A stretch of DNA of 64,000 nucleotides from Serratia liquefaciens. GTDB taxonomy: Bacteria; Pseudomonadota; Gammaproteobacteria; Enterobacterales; Enterobacteriaceae. Numbering within the stretch: position 1 is the first letter of the stretch; each line of letters starts with the position of its first letter. This document shows positions 44,601 to 54,526 of this stretch, piece after piece. The stretch is taken from the NCBI RefSeq assembly GCF_027594825.1, contig NZ_CP088930.1, forward strand, positions 3,533,019 through 3,597,018, written 5' to 3'. The notes under the pieces are model-generated. The model was not told the origin of the DNA. It worked only from the letters and a program-made list of their open reading frames with translations, and did no database searches. The position numbers and the translations under genes were made by a program.

Positions 44601-45103
44601 GTTACATTGCTTCACCCTATTCTGCTAATTAATAAATCCCCCTCATCAGTTTCATCCACTTCCCGCATCCGCCAGCATCCGCACGGCACTCCCTGCTTTT
44701 TCTGTCATATGGTCTATATTTAATAGGGCCTTACTCAGTCGGTAAGCGTAATTCACTGTTTTTTGTCATGGTAATAGCGAGTTATTCGGTACTGTTGCCA
44801 ATCAGAGACAGTGCGAAGTTATGAATATCAATAACATAGCTTTAACTCTGATTTAACTGAATGGCGTTGTCGTCAATAGGCGACAGTTTTTAGAGCGATT
44901 AGTAATCAATTTTTGTTTTGTTATTGATTTTTAAGGTTGTTTTAAAGTTGGCACAGCCGTTGCAATATTCCTGGTGTGGCAACAATCGTCTTAGCGTGAA
45001 TGTTTGAACGTATAGAAATCGTGAAGTATTCACTGAGTGAGTCGCGTTATGGCGACTGAAGGGTCCGCAATCATTTTGGATCCATAACCAAAGGAAGAGA
45101 TCG
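44601..45103. other. 503-bp intergenic region upstream of osmY
   Basis: No convincing protein gene lies here. It is AT-rich and should hold the stress promoter of osmY, which depends on sigma S in E. coli. A short stem (TGTCG/CGACA) followed by GTTTTT at 44865-44890 could be a weak terminator. Just before osmY, GTTATGG and CCATAAC (about 45045-45090) are complementary and could fold the leader. Confidence 0.5.
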
Positions 45104-45718
45104 ATGAAAAATACTAAATTTGCACAATCACTGATGGCTGTTGTTTTGGGTTCCGTTCTGGTTAGTGGCAGCGCGCTGGCTGAAGATACGCTGCTCAACA
45201 AAGCGTCGAGTGCCGCTGATAGCGCGGGTGCCAAAATCGATAGCTCCATGAAAAAAGTTGACGGCTACATGGATGACAGCGCAACAACGGCTAAAGTTAA
45301 AAGTGCGTTGGTGGATGACAAAACCATTACCAGCAGCGATATCTCGGTGAAAACGGAAAAAGGTACCGTTACCCTGAGCGGTTTTGTCGGCAGTCAGGCG
45401 CAGGCCGAGCATGCGGTTGAAGTGGCCGGTAAAGTCGAAGGCGTCAAATCCGTCAGCGACAAGCTGCACGTGAAAGACGAAAGCAAACAGTCCGTGAAGG
45501 CTTACGCCGGTGACACCGCGACCACCAGCGAACTGAAAGCCAAACTGCTGGCCGATGACATCGTGCCTTCACGCAATGTGAAAGTGGAAACCACCGACGG
45601 TGTGGTGCAGCTTTCCGGTGAAGTGAAAACTCAGGCGCAGTCTGAGCGTGCAGAAAGCATCGCCAAAGCTATCGACGGCGTGAAAAGCGTTAAAAACGAC
45701 CTGGTAGTTAAGCCGTAA
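45104..45718 (+). CDS. osmY: OsmY, periplasmic osmotic-stress protein
   Basis: The 204-residue protein has a signal peptide ([22 protein letters not shown], about 1-26) and two BON domains (about 58-125 and 137-203; [11 protein letters not shown] and [12 protein letters not shown] each open one). OsmY is a periplasmic chaperone-like protein made in osmotic stress and stationary phase. Position after prfC is as in E. coli. The ATG follows AAGGAAGAG. Confidence 0.94.
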   Translation: MKNTKFAQSLMAVVLGSVLVSGSALAEDTLLNKASSAADSAGAKIDSSMKKVDGYMDDSATTAKVKSALVDDKTITSSDISVKTEKGTVTLSGFVGSQAQAEHAVEVAGKVEGVKSVSDKLHVKDESKQSVKAYAGDTATTSELKAKLLADDIVPSRNVKVETTDGVVQLSGEVKTQAQSERAESIAKAIDGVKSVKNDLVVKP

Positions 45719-45873
45719 GTTTTAGTACGCGTAACAACAAGCACCAAATCCTGGGTTAGCTGAAAGGTTAACCCGGGATGCACCATCAAAAAAAGAAACT
45801 GACCGGCAACCTGGAAGAGCCTGAAAAGGGCACGGGTTGCGATGTGTTTTTTCACTATGGTAAGGAGAGGCTT

Positions 45874-46035
45874 ATGTTTCGTTGGGGCATTATCTTTTTA
45901 GTCATCGCACTGATTGCTGCGGCGTTAGGTTTCGGCTCTTTGGCGGGTACCGCCGCCTGGGCTGCAAAAATCGTCTTCGTCGTGGGGATCATTCTGTTCC
46001 TGGTCAGCCTGTTTACCGGCCGCCGACGTCCTTAG
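45874..46035 (+). CDS. ytjA: YtjA, DUF1328 small membrane protein
   Basis: The 53-residue protein has two membrane segments (about 4-22 and 29-47) separated by GTAAWAAK, and ends TGRRRP. It matches YtjA, which follows osmY in E. coli. The ATG at 45874 follows AAGGAGAGG. Function unknown; often found among stress-induced genes. Confidence 0.9.
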   Translation: MFRWGIIFLVIALIAAALGFGSLAGTAAWAAKIVFVVGIILFLVSLFTGRRRP

Positions 46036-46093
46036 CTTTTCTCTCAAAGTGTAACAAAGCTTAATTCCTTTTCTCACCGCAGGGAGGTCAGTC

Positions 46094-46279
46094 ATGAATA
46101 GCGACATCATCCTCGGACGCTGGAAACAGTTGAAGGGCCGGGTGTGTCAGGCATTGGCGGAGTGGTCCGACAATGACTGCATCTGGCTGATGGGAAGCAA
46201 TGACTGCCTCTCTGGCGTACTGCAAGAGGATTACGGAAGAGAGCAAGACGAGGTATCCTCGGGTAAAACGTCTCACTGA
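46094..46279 (+). CDS. CsbD-like stress protein
   Basis: The 61-residue protein resembles CsbD/YjbJ proteins: RWKQLKGRVCQALAEWSDND aligns with the usual WKQ-KGKVKE segment and LSGVLQEDYG with the second. It differs in having three cysteines, which CsbD proteins normally lack. GGGAGG precedes the ATG. It stops 10 bp before the yjjU start, and E. coli has no gene here. Function of the family is unknown beyond stress induction. Confidence 0.7.
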   Translation: MNSDIILGRWKQLKGRVCQALAEWSDNDCIWLMGSNDCLSGVLQEDYGREQDEVSSGKTSH

Positions 46280-46289
46280 GGATGCAGGG

Positions 46290-47411
46290 TTGGGATACAG
46301 AATACCCATCACGCTCGGCAATATAGAACCGCTGGCGTATAAACCATACCGGCCCGGTAAAATGGCGCTGGTGTGTGAAGGGGGCGGGCAGCGCGGCATT
46401 TTTACCGCCGGCGTGCTGGACGAGTTTCAGCGTGCCCGCTTTAACCCTTTTGATCTGATGATCGGCACTTCTGCCGGCGCGCAAAACCTCTCGGCCTTTA
46501 TTTGTGGTCAGATGGGCTATGCGCGACGCGTGATCACCCGTTACACCACCTCCGCTGAATTCTTTAACCCGCTGCGTTTTGTACGCGGTGGACATCTGAT
46601 CGATCTCGACTGGCTCATTGATACTACTTCTCAACAGCTGCCGCTGGCGATGGACGTGGCGGAAAAGCACCTGACCGATGGCCGTGAGTTTTTGATGTGC
46701 GCCTGCCGCAGCGATGACTTCGAACCCACCTACCTACCGGCGCAGCGCGCCAGTTGGTTACCGGCGATCAAGGCATCCAGCGCCATTCCGGGTTTTTACC
46801 GTATGGGCGTGGATTTGGACGGCGTCAGCTATCAGGACGGTGGCATCAGCGATGCGATCCCGGTCGAAGAGGCCTATCGCCGTGGCGCGGACACCATCGT
46901 GGTGATCCGTACCGTGCCTTCGCAGATGTATTACACCCCACAGTGGATGAAGCGCATGGAGCACTGGCTGAGCGAAAGCAGCCTGCAGCAGATGGTGCGC
47001 ATCCTTCAGCACCACGAACAAAGCTATCACCGCATTCAGCAATTCATTGAGAAGCCGCCCGGCAAGCTGCGCATCTTTGAAATTTTCCCGCCAAAACCAC
47101 TGGCCAGCAATGCCTTGGGCAGCCGATTGACGTCGCTCAATCAGGACTATCACCTGGGGCGCCGCTGCGGACGCTATTTCCTGGCAACCGTCGGGCACTG
47201 GCTGGTCGAGCAGGACAAACTGGACGGTATGAAAGTGAAGAAGGCGCTGTCGCGCCGTTTGATTCAGCCGGAGAACGTCATTATGCCTTCGCCGATCGTG
47301 ACCGACGTGACGCATCCGCGTGAGCTGTCGACCCAGCCGGAGGCCAATCTGGCCGCGAGAGAGATTATTCTGCCGGGTGATGTGCCGCCGGGCGAAGGTG
47401 GCCTGCTGTGA
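46290..47411 (+). CDS. yjjU: YjjU, patatin-like phospholipase
   Basis: The 373-residue protein has the patatin dyad: oxyanion loop GGGQRG, nucleophile S61 in GTSAG and D183 in DGGISDA. Sequence follows E. coli YjjU. I chose the TTG at 46290 because the protein then begins MGYRIPITLGN like YjjU and GAGG lies 8 bases upstream; an ATG frame to 46200 overlaps the CsbD gene. It overlaps yjjV by 4 bp. Likely hydrolyses acyl esters; substrate unknown. Confidence 0.87.
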   Translation: MGYRIPITLGNIEPLAYKPYRPGKMALVCEGGGQRGIFTAGVLDEFQRARFNPFDLMIGTSAGAQNLSAFICGQMGYARRVITRYTTSAEFFNPLRFVRGGHLIDLDWLIDTTSQQLPLAMDVAEKHLTDGREFLMCACRSDDFEPTYLPAQRASWLPAIKASSAIPGFYRMGVDLDGVSYQDGGISDAIPVEEAYRRGADTIVVIRTVPSQMYYTPQWMKRMEHWLSESSLQQMVRILQHHEQSYHRIQQFIEKPPGKLRIFEIFPPKPLASNALGSRLTSLNQDYHLGRRCGRYFLATVGHWLVEQDKLDGMKVKKALSRRLIQPENVIMPSPIVTDVTHPRELSTQPEANLAAREIILPGDVPPGEGGLL

Positions 47412-48184
47412 GTCCTGACTTCATCGATACCCACTGCCACTTCGATTTCCCGCCGTTCAGTGGAAATGAACTCGAAAGCCTCGCGTTGGCTGAACAGGCC
47501 GGCGTACGGCGAATTATCGTGCCGACGGTCACTGCCGATCGCTTTGCGCTGGTGTTAAAGCTGGCGCGCGACTATCCGCCGCTGTTTGCTGCCCTGGGGC
47601 TGCACCCGTTGTATATCGCCCAGCATCAGGAAGCGGAACTTGAGCAGTTGGCGGGGTTTCTGGCCAGCCGTCCCCAGAAGTTGGTGGCGGTGGGGGAGAT
47701 TGGTCTGGATCTGTATATGGAGGATCCGCAGTTCGAACGGCAACAACGGCTGCTGAAGGCTCAGTTGAAGCTGGCCAAGGAATATGACCTGCCGGTGATC
47801 CTGCATTCTCGCCGCAGTCACGATCAACTGGCGGCGATGTTGCGTCGCGCTGAGCTACCGCGCCGGGGCGTGGTACACGGTTTTGCCGGCAGCCTGTCCC
47901 AGGCGCAGGCGTTTATCCGCCTGGGGTATTACATCGGTGTGGGGGGCACCATCAGCTATGAGCGGGCACAGAAAACCCGTAGCGTGATGGCCCAACTGCC
48001 GTTGACCTCCTTACTGTTGGAAACCGATGCGCCGGACATGCCGCTGGCCGGCTACCAGGGGCAGCCCAACCGCCCTGAACGTGCCGCCGAAGTTTTCCAG
48101 GTGTTGTGCCAGCTGCGCCCGGAGTCTCCCGATCAGATTTCGGCCCAGCTGCAACACAACACTCACGCCTTGTTTACCCTTTAA
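47408..48184 (+). CDS. yjjV: YjjV, TatD-family metal-dependent hydrolase
   Basis: The 258-residue protein has the TatD metal motifs: DTHCHFDFPPF (HxH), VGEIGLD, ILHSRRS, VHGFAGS and LETDAPD. TatD proteins are DNases or related phosphoesterases; YjjV has been linked to 3'-5' exonuclease and deaminase-type activities. It starts with GTG in the overlap with the yjjU stop (GTGA). E. coli has yjjW-yjjI next; here a nucleoside transporter follows. Confidence 0.9.
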   Translation: MSPDFIDTHCHFDFPPFSGNELESLALAEQAGVRRIIVPTVTADRFALVLKLARDYPPLFAALGLHPLYIAQHQEAELEQLAGFLASRPQKLVAVGEIGLDLYMEDPQFERQQRLLKAQLKLAKEYDLPVILHSRRSHDQLAAMLRRAELPRRGVVHGFAGSLSQAQAFIRLGYYIGVGGTISYERAQKTRSVMAQLPLTSLLLETDAPDMPLAGYQGQPNRPERAAEVFQVLCQLRPESPDQISAQLQHNTHALFTL

Positions 48185-48203
48185 GCCTCTGCTACGCGAT
48201 AAC

Positions 48204-48297
48204 TGTGATGCTTATCACGTTATAAGATTTTCATTTGCTTCTTGTTGTATGCATTTGTGACATAAATCGGTACGAGGGTTACCTCGCTCCGTATAAT
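48204..48297 (+). promoter_or_regulatory. double-CRP (CytR-type) promoter of the nucleoside transporter
   Basis: TGTGA-TGCTTA-TCACG (48204-48219) and TGTGA-CATAAA-TCGGT (48256-48271) precede TATAAT (48292-48297). With a start near 48304 the sites are centred at about -92 and -41, the spacing known for CRP/CytR promoters such as deoP2. The gap between would hold CytR; a clear CytR site is not certain. Confidence 0.6.
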
Positions 48298-48379
48298 CGC
48301 TCCCCGAAATTACTCTAAAGCAACCCCGTGTTCCTCTCTGACAGGGATGCATTTCTTTTTCGCAACAGGGATACTTTGC

Positions 48380-49657
48380 ATGCAACTCATCATGAGCCTG
48401 GTCGGCATGGCGGTGCTGATCGCCATTGCGGTGCTGCTCTCCAGCAACCGCCGCGCGATCAATCTGCGCACCGTTGTTTGGGCATTTGTGCTTCAGGTCG
48501 CCATCGGCGCGCTGGTGCTGTATGTCCCGGTAGGACGTTCGATTCTTGGTGGCATGTCGGCCGGTGTGGCCAACGTGATCGCCTACGGTAATCAGGGCAT
48601 TTCATTTATCTTCGGCGGTCTGGTATCTGACAAGATGTTTGAAGTCTTCGGCGGCGGCGGTTTCGTTTTTGCGCTGCGCGTACTGCCGGTGATCGTGTTC
48701 TTCTCCTCGCTGATTGCGGTGCTGTATTACCTCGGCATCATGCAATTGGTGATCCGCGTGTTGGGCGGTGGTTTGCAAAAGCTGCTGGGCACTTCGCGGA
48801 CCGAATCGCTGTCGGCGACCGCCAACATTTTTGTCGGCCAAACTGAAGCCCCGCTGGTGGTGCGTCCGTATATCGCCACCATGACCCAGTCTGAGCTGTT
48901 TACCGTGATGTGTGGCGGCCTGGCCTCGGTGGCCGGTTCGGTGCTGGCGGGTTATGCCCAGATGGGCGTGCCGCTGGAATACCTGATCGCCGCTTCGTTT
49001 ATGGCTGCGCCGGGCGGCCTGCTGTTCGCCAAGCTGATGGTGCCGGAAACCGAAAAAACCCACGATAAAGACGACGCGATGAAGTTGATCGCAGAAGATG
49101 AACGCCCGGCCAACGTGATCGATGCGGCAGCTTCAGGTGCGGCTTCAGGCATGCAGCTGGCGCTGAACGTCGGCGCGATGCTGTTGGCGTTTATCGCGTT
49201 AATCGCTTTGCTGAACGGAATCCTTGGCGGTATCGGCGGCTGGTTCGATTATCCGCAGCTGTCGTTGGAGCTGATACTCGGTTGGGTGTTCTCACCGATC
49301 GCCTTCCTGATCGGCGTACCTTGGCATGAAGCGATGGCCGCCGGCTCGTTTATCGGTCAGAAGATTATCGTTAACGAGTTTGTCGCCTACATGAACTTCG
49401 GTGCTTACCTGCGTCCGGATGATGTGGTCGCGGCAGAAGGGCTGCAGGTGTTGTCCACGCACACCAAGGCGATCATCTCCTTTGCGCTGTGCGGCTTTGC
49501 CAACCTGTCGTCGGTGGCGATCCTGCTCGGCGGGCTGGGCAGCATGGCACCGAACCGTCGTCACGATATTGCTCGTTTCGGTCTGAAAGCCGTGGCTGCG
49601 GGTACGCTCTCCAACCTGATGAGTGCAACCATCGCCGGGTTCTTCCTGGCGCTGTAA
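48380..49657 (+). CDS. nupC: concentrative nucleoside transporter (CNT family)
   Basis: The 425-residue inner-membrane protein matches CNT transporters, closest by memory to Vibrio cholerae vcCNT. The binding-site segments [12 protein letters not shown] and NEFVAYMNF, and [10 protein letters not shown], are all present. It imports nucleosides with Na+ or H+. The ATG at 48380 gives the vcCNT-like start [13 protein letters not shown]. Position just upstream of deoCABD couples uptake with breakdown. E. coli keeps its CNT genes elsewhere. Confidence 0.9.
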   Translation: MQLIMSLVGMAVLIAIAVLLSSNRRAINLRTVVWAFVLQVAIGALVLYVPVGRSILGGMSAGVANVIAYGNQGISFIFGGLVSDKMFEVFGGGGFVFALRVLPVIVFFSSLIAVLYYLGIMQLVIRVLGGGLQKLLGTSRTESLSATANIFVGQTEAPLVVRPYIATMTQSELFTVMCGGLASVAGSVLAGYAQMGVPLEYLIAASFMAAPGGLLFAKLMVPETEKTHDKDDAMKLIAEDERPANVIDAAASGAASGMQLALNVGAMLLAFIALIALLNGILGGIGGWFDYPQLSLELILGWVFSPIAFLIGVPWHEAMAAGSFIGQKIIVNEFVAYMNFGAYLRPDDVVAAEGLQVLSTHTKAIISFALCGFANLSSVAILLGGLGSMAPNRRHDIARFGLKAVAAGTLSNLMSATIAGFFLAL

Positions 49658-49721
49658 CCCCCGGTCCTGTCCTGTGATAGCGCCGCGAGCCCTATTGCAG
49701 GACAGCGCCTATACTCTAAGA

Positions 49722-49743
49722 CGGGCACAGCGTGCTGTGCCCG
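49722..49743 (+). terminator. rho-independent terminator after the CNT gene
   Basis: CGGGCACAGC-GT-GCTGTGCCCG is a perfect 10-bp stem followed by CGTCTGTTTCTTT. An outer inverted repeat (CTGTCCTG/CAGGACAG) lies between the stop and this hairpin. Confidence 0.75.
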
Positions 49744-49764
49744 CGTCTGTTTCTTTAGCGAATT

Positions 49765-49839
49765 TGTGAACGATATCGCGTTATTTTGTGATGGTCTTCA
49801 CATATAATTCCGGCCTGTTACAGTGTTATTTCATATAGT
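49765..49839 (+). promoter_or_regulatory. deo operon promoter with CRP sites
   Basis: TGTGA-TGGTCT-TCACA (49787-49802) is a perfect CRP half-site pair and TGTGA-ACGATA-TCGCG (49765-49780) an imperfect one. Candidate -10 boxes are TATAAT (49803), TGTTAT (49824) and TATAGT (49834); I cannot decide which is used. The 49658-50024 gap also includes a long untranslated leader with no gene. Confidence 0.6.
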
Positions 49840-50024
49840 GTGACCCCGAACGCGAATTGCCTTCGGCGATCATGTTCAAATAGCTATTACTGACCCTGCG
49901 CGATGCGAAGGGTTATGTGCGGTGAGAAGGATCTCAGTTGCCGCGGTGGGAACCCGTTCCCCAGCGCTATCTTCAAGGAACCAAGTCCGCTCGCCAACAC
50001 CCAGGTTCTCAGTTGGAGAGTTTT

Positions 50025-50804
50025 ATGACCGAATTAACCGCAGCAGCGCAACGTGCGCTGACCTTAATGGATTTGACCACGCTGAACGACGACGACACCG
50101 ATGAAAAAGTGATCGCGCTGTGTCGTCAGGCAAACAGCCCGGCCGGCCATACCGCGGCCATCTGCATTTACCCGCGTTTTATCCCGGTGGCGCGCAAGGC
50201 TCTGCGTGAGCAGGGGACGCCGGACATCCGCATTGCGACCGTCACCAATTTTCCGCATGGCAACGACGATATCGAAATCGCGCTGGCGGAAACACGTGCG
50301 GCAATCGCCTATGGCGCTGATGAAGTGGACGTGGTGTTCCCTTACCGCGCGCTGATCGCCGGTAATGAGCAGGTGGGTTTTGAACTGGTCAAACAGTGTA
50401 AGCAGGCCTGCCAGGCGGCCAACGTGCTGTTGAAAGTGATCGTTGAAACCGGTGAGCTCAAGCAGGCCAGTCTGATCCGTAAAGCATCGGAAATCGCCAT
50501 CAACGCCGGTGCTGACTTTATTAAAACTTCTACCGGTAAAGTGCCGGTCAACGCGACGCTGGAAAGCGCCGAGCTGATGATGTCGGTGATCCGCGATCTG
50601 GGCGTTGCCAAAACGGTGGGCTTCAAGCCGGCCGGTGGCGTACGCACTGCGGAAGACGCGCTGCACTATCTGCAACTTGCCGATCGTATTCTGGGCGAAG
50701 GTTGGGCCGATGCGCGTCATTTCCGCTTCGGGGCTTCCAGTCTGTTAGCCAGCCTGCTGACGACGCTGGGCCACAGTGCCGGGCAGTCCGGCAGCGGTTA
50801 CTGA
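50025..50804 (+). CDS. deoC: DeoC, deoxyribose-phosphate aldolase
   Basis: The 259-residue class I aldolase splits deoxyribose 5-phosphate to acetaldehyde and glyceraldehyde 3-phosphate. D102, the Schiff-base K167 (DFIKTSTGK) and K201 (GFKPAGG) are at the same numbers as in E. coli. The ATG at 50025 follows GGAGAG. First gene of deoCABD. Confidence 0.97.
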   Translation: MTELTAAAQRALTLMDLTTLNDDDTDEKVIALCRQANSPAGHTAAICIYPRFIPVARKALREQGTPDIRIATVTNFPHGNDDIEIALAETRAAIAYGADEVDVVFPYRALIAGNEQVGFELVKQCKQACQAANVLLKVIVETGELKQASLIRKASEIAINAGADFIKTSTGKVPVNATLESAELMMSVIRDLGVAKTVGFKPAGGVRTAEDALHYLQLADRILGEGWADARHFRFGASSLLASLLTTLGHSAGQSGSGY

Positions 50805-50872
50805 TCGATTACGTCGGCAAGGCGAGATGATCGCCAGCCTGCACTCTACTCTAGCTAAAACAGGGGGACGCT

Positions 50873-52195
50873 TTGTTCCTGGCCCAAGAAATTATCCGTA
50901 AGAAACGTGACGGTCAGCCGTTGAGCGAAGCAGAAATCCGCTTTTTCATCAATGGTATCCGTGACAACGTAGTCTCAGAAGGTCAAATTGCCGCGCTGGC
51001 GATGACCATTTATTTCCACGATATGACCATGCCGGAGCGCGTGGCGCTGACCATGGCAATGCGTGATTCCGGTACCGTACTGGACTGGAAAAGCCTGTCA
51101 CTGAACGGGCCACTGGTCGACAAGCACTCCACCGGCGGCGTGGGCGATGTCACTTCGCTGATGCTGGGCCCGATGGTGGCGGCTTGCGGCGGCTATGTGC
51201 CGATGATCTCCGGCCGTGGTTTGGGCCATACCGGCGGCACGCTGGACAAGCTGGAAGCGATCCCGGGTTTTAATATTTTCCCGGACGACAATGCCTTCCG
51301 CAAAATTATTCAGGACGTCGGCGTGGCGATTATCGGCCAGACCAGCTCGCTGGCCCCAGCGGACAAACGTTTCTACGCGACCCGCGATATCACCGCTACC
51401 GTAGATTCCATTCCGCTGATCACCGCCTCTATCCTGGCGAAGAAGCTGGCGGAAGGTCTGGATGCGTTGGTGATGGACGTTAAAGTCGGTTCCGGTGCCT
51501 TTATGCCGACTTACGCGCTGTCGGCTGATTTGGCGCAGGCGATTGTTGGCGTAGCCAACGGCGCCGGGTGCAAAACCACCGCGCTGCTGACCGACATGAA
51601 CCAGGTGCTGGCCTCCAGCGCCGGCAACGCAGTGGAAGTTCGCGAAGCTGTGCGCTTCCTGACCGGCGAATACCGCAATCCGCGCCTGCTGGAAGTGACC
51701 ATGGCGCTGTGCGTGGAAATGCTGCTTTCCGGTGGCCTGGCGAAAGATGATGCCGATGCGCGTGCCAAACTGCAGGCGGTGCTGGACAATGGTAAAGCGG
51801 CAGAAGTGTTTGGCCGCATGGTCGCTGCACAGCAAGGCCCGACCGATTTCGTCGAGCGCTACGACAGCTATTTGCCTGCCGCGACCCTCAGCAAGCCGGT
51901 TTACGCCGAGAAAACAGGTATCATCAGTGCAATGGATACCCGTGCGCTGGGCATGGCGGTGGTGTCTTTGGGCGGCGGTCGTCGCCGTGCAACCGACAGC
52001 ATCGACTACAGCGTGGGCCTGACCGGCATGGCACGCCTGGGCGACAAAGTGGATACCCAGCAGCCGCTGGCGGTGATCCACGCCAACGACGAAGAGAGCT
52101 GGCAGCAGGCGGCCGACGCGGTACGCAGTGCGATGGTGCTGAGCGACAAAGCGCCGGAAGTGACGCCTGTGGTCTACAAGCGCATCACGGAATAA
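50873..52195 (+). CDS. deoA: DeoA, thymidine phosphorylase
   Basis: The 440-residue enzyme converts thymidine and phosphate to thymine and deoxyribose 1-phosphate. The family signature is in the segment [15 protein letters not shown] and the start is [14 protein letters not shown]. It uses a TTG start behind GGGGGACGC, as deoA of E. coli does, which may lower its expression relative to the other deo genes. Confidence 0.96.
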   Translation: MFLAQEIIRKKRDGQPLSEAEIRFFINGIRDNVVSEGQIAALAMTIYFHDMTMPERVALTMAMRDSGTVLDWKSLSLNGPLVDKHSTGGVGDVTSLMLGPMVAACGGYVPMISGRGLGHTGGTLDKLEAIPGFNIFPDDNAFRKIIQDVGVAIIGQTSSLAPADKRFYATRDITATVDSIPLITASILAKKLAEGLDALVMDVKVGSGAFMPTYALSADLAQAIVGVANGAGCKTTALLTDMNQVLASSAGNAVEVREAVRFLTGEYRNPRLLEVTMALCVEMLLSGGLAKDDADARAKLQAVLDNGKAAEVFGRMVAAQQGPTDFVERYDSYLPAATLSKPVYAEKTGIISAMDTRALGMAVVSLGGGRRRATDSIDYSVGLTGMARLGDKVDTQQPLAVIHANDEESWQQAADAVRSAMVLSDKAPEVTPVVYKRITE

Positions 52196-52264
52196 TTAAC
52201 GAATCAGGAGCTGCAGCGGCCTTTTCGCTGTCGCCCACAGCGTGAGAACACGCAGGAGAGCATG

Positions 52265-53488
52265 ATGAAACGTACATTTATTATGGTATTAGACTCATTC
52301 GGTATTGGCGCAAGTGAAGATGCCGAGCGTTTTGGCGACAAGGGCTCCGACACTCTGGGCCACATTGCCGAAGTTTGCGCACGCGGTGAAGCCAACGTTG
52401 GCCGTCAGGGCCCGTTGACGCTGCCTAACCTGAGCCGTCTGGGCCTGGGCAAAGCGGCGGAAGAATCCACCGGCACCTTCCCGCAAGGGCTGGATCGCAA
52501 TGCGGACATCATCGGCGCCTACGCTTACGCCAGCGAACTCTCTTCTGGTAAAGATACTCCGTCAGGCCACTGGGAAATCGCCGGCGTGCCGGTACTGTTC
52601 GATTGGGGTTACTTCAGCGACGAACACAACAGCTTCCCGCAGGAACTGCTGGACAAGCTGGTCGAGCGCGCTAACCTGCCGGGCTACCTCGGTAACTGCC
52701 ATTCCTCCGGCACCGTGATCCTCGACCAACTGGGCGAAGAGCACATGAAAACCGGCAAGCCGATTTTCTACACCTCTGCCGACTCGGTATTCCAGATCGC
52801 CTGCCACGAAGAGACCTTCGGCCTGGATCGTCTGTATGAACTCTGTGAAATCGCCCGTGAAGAGCTGACCGAAGGCGGTTACAACATTGGCCGCGTGATC
52901 GCGCGTCCATTCCTGGGCGACAAGCCGGGCAACTTCCAGCGTACCGGTAACCGTCACGATCTGGCCGTAGAGCCACCGGCGCCAACCGTGCTGAAAAAGC
53001 TGGTGGACGAGAAGGGCGGCGAAGTGGTGTCGATCGGTAAGATTGCCGATATCTACGCCAACGTGGGCATCACCAAAAAGGTCAAGGCTACCGGCATCGA
53101 CGCGCTGTTCGACGCCACCCTGATCGAAATGGAAAAAGCCGGTGACAACACCATAGTGTTCACCAACTTCGTTGATTTTGACTCCTCTTACGGCCACCGC
53201 CGCGACGTTGCAGGCTATGCCGCAGCGCTGGAGCTGTTCGACCGCCGCCTGCCGGAGCTGCTGAAACTGGTGAAAGATGAAGATATCATTATCTTCACCG
53301 CTGACCACGGCTGCGATCCGACCTGGCCGGGCACCGACCACACCCGTGAGCACATTCCTGTCCTGGTTTATGGCCCGAAAGTGAAACCGGGTTCGTTGGG
53401 CCACCGTGAAACCTTCGCCGACATCGGCCAGACCGTAGCCAGCTACTTTGGTGTGTCACCGATGGACTACGGTAAATCCATGCTCTAA
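52265..53488 (+). CDS. deoB: DeoB, phosphopentomutase
   Basis: The 407-residue alkaline-phosphatase-fold enzyme interconverts (deoxy)ribose 1- and 5-phosphate. Metal-binding pieces are VLDSFGIGA at the N-terminus and [19 protein letters not shown] near the C-terminus. Of the two adjacent ATG codons I chose the second (52265): AGGAG is 6 bases away and the length equals that of E. coli. Confidence 0.96.
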   Translation: MKRTFIMVLDSFGIGASEDAERFGDKGSDTLGHIAEVCARGEANVGRQGPLTLPNLSRLGLGKAAEESTGTFPQGLDRNADIIGAYAYASELSSGKDTPSGHWEIAGVPVLFDWGYFSDEHNSFPQELLDKLVERANLPGYLGNCHSSGTVILDQLGEEHMKTGKPIFYTSADSVFQIACHEETFGLDRLYELCEIAREELTEGGYNIGRVIARPFLGDKPGNFQRTGNRHDLAVEPPAPTVLKKLVDEKGGEVVSIGKIADIYANVGITKKVKATGIDALFDATLIEMEKAGDNTIVFTNFVDFDSSYGHRRDVAGYAAALELFDRRLPELLKLVKDEDIIIFTADHGCDPTWPGTDHTREHIPVLVYGPKVKPGSLGHRETFADIGQTVASYFGVSPMDYGKSML

Positions 53489-53493
53489 GCCCC

Positions 53494-53602
53494 GTATTTC
53501 AAGCCGCAGCGTTGTTAGCTTCACGAGTGAACCCCAGTCACTTACTCAAGTAAGCTCCTGGGGATTCACCCGCTAGCTGCCTAGCTGCAACTCGAAATTC
53601 AA
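53494..53602. repeat. ERIC element between deoB and deoD
   Basis: The centre is the ERIC inverted repeat, with GTGAACCCCAGTCACTTACT on one side and AAGTAAGCTCCTGGGGATTC on the other. Outer arms are TATTTCAAG-type and its partner around CAGCGTTGTTAGCT and AGCTGCCTAGCTGC. It lies inside the deo operon, so it is transcribed and could fold as a long hairpin between deoB and deoD. Confidence 0.85.
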
Positions 53603-53654
53603 GGCTTAGATGTTTGACGTTTTTATTAAATATGATTTCTGAAGGAAGATAATT

Positions 53655-54386
53655 ATGGCTACGCCGCACATTAATGCTGAAATGGGTGATTTCGCTGACG
53701 TAGTACTGATGCCGGGCGATCCGCTGCGTGCAAAATACATCGCCGAAACTTTCCTGGAAGGCGCGGTGGAAGTGAACAACGTGCGTGGCATGCTGGGCTT
53801 TACCGGTACCTACAAGGGCCGCAAAATCTCGGTAATGGGCCACGGTATGGGTATCCCATCCTGCTCCATCTATGCGCGTGAACTGATTGCCGAATTCGGC
53901 GTGAAGAAAATCATCCGCGTGGGTTCTTGCGGCGCGGTGCGTGACGATATCAAACTGCGTGATGTGGTGATCGGTATGGGTGCTTGCACCGATTCCAAAG
54001 TGAACCGCATGCGTTTCAAGGATCACGACTACGCGGCGATCGCCGACTTCGACATGGTGCGTAACGCAGTAGATGCGGCAGCGGCGCAGGGCATCCCGGC
54101 ACGCGTAGGTAACATCTTCTCCGCTGATCTGTTCTATACGCCGGATCCGGATATGTTCCAGGTGATGAAGAAGTACGGCATCCTAGGCGTGGAAATGGAA
54201 GCGGCCGGCATCTACGGCGTGGCGGCTGAGCTGTTCGAAGAGTTCGGTTCCAAGGCCCTGACCATTTGTACCGTTTCCGACCACATTCTGCGTCATGAAG
54301 CGACCACCGCGGCAGAGCGTCAAACCACCTTTAATGAAATGATCATTATCGCGCTGGAATCTGTGCTGTTGGGCGACAAAGCCTAA
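53655..54386 (+). CDS. deoD: DeoD, purine-nucleoside phosphorylase
   Basis: The 243-residue hexameric enzyme cleaves purine nucleosides with phosphate. [20 protein letters not shown] opens it; [17 protein letters not shown] and the base-site TVSDHI follow. It is nearly the E. coli sequence. The ERIC element and 166 bp separate it from deoB. The ATG follows GAAGGAAG. Confidence 0.96.
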   Translation: MATPHINAEMGDFADVVLMPGDPLRAKYIAETFLEGAVEVNNVRGMLGFTGTYKGRKISVMGHGMGIPSCSIYARELIAEFGVKKIIRVGSCGAVRDDIKLRDVVIGMGACTDSKVNRMRFKDHDYAAIADFDMVRNAVDAAAAQGIPARVGNIFSADLFYTPDPDMFQVMKKYGILGVEMEAAGIYGVAAELFEEFGSKALTICTVSDHILRHEATTAAERQTTFNEMIIIALESVLLGDKA

Positions 54387-54395
54387 TCATACTGC

Positions 54396-54418
54396 GGGCG
54401 CAGCGTTCTGCTGCGCCC
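54396..54418 (+). terminator. deo operon end hairpin
   Basis: GGGCGCAGC-GTTCT-GCTGCGCCC is a perfect 9-bp stem 9 bp after the deoD stop, with no T tract. The arm resembles the hairpins at 38997, 26292 and 60626. Confidence 0.6.
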
Positions 54419-54490
54419 CAGCTAATCTATTCATCGTACTCCCCTCATTTTCTTGAAATGCTTTACCTTATAGATAATTAGCGCTATTAC

Positions 54491-54526
54491 TCTATTCACC
54501 AATCTATTCACTCATCTATTCATCTA
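54491..54526 (+). repeat. three tandem 12-bp repeats before yjjJ
   Basis: TCTATTCACCAA, TCTATTCACTCA and TCTATTCATCTA follow one another directly; the last base is the A of the yjjJ ATG. A fourth TCTATTCA lies at 54426. No Shine-Dalgarno sequence can be seen, because the repeats fill its place. They may be an operator array for the helix-turn-helix part of YjjJ or affect translation. Confidence 0.7.

Noticed and set aside
44821..44856. Possible 11-codon leader peptide (MNINNIALTLI) upstream of osmY
   Set aside because: No ribosome site, no regulatory codon run and no matching attenuator structure.
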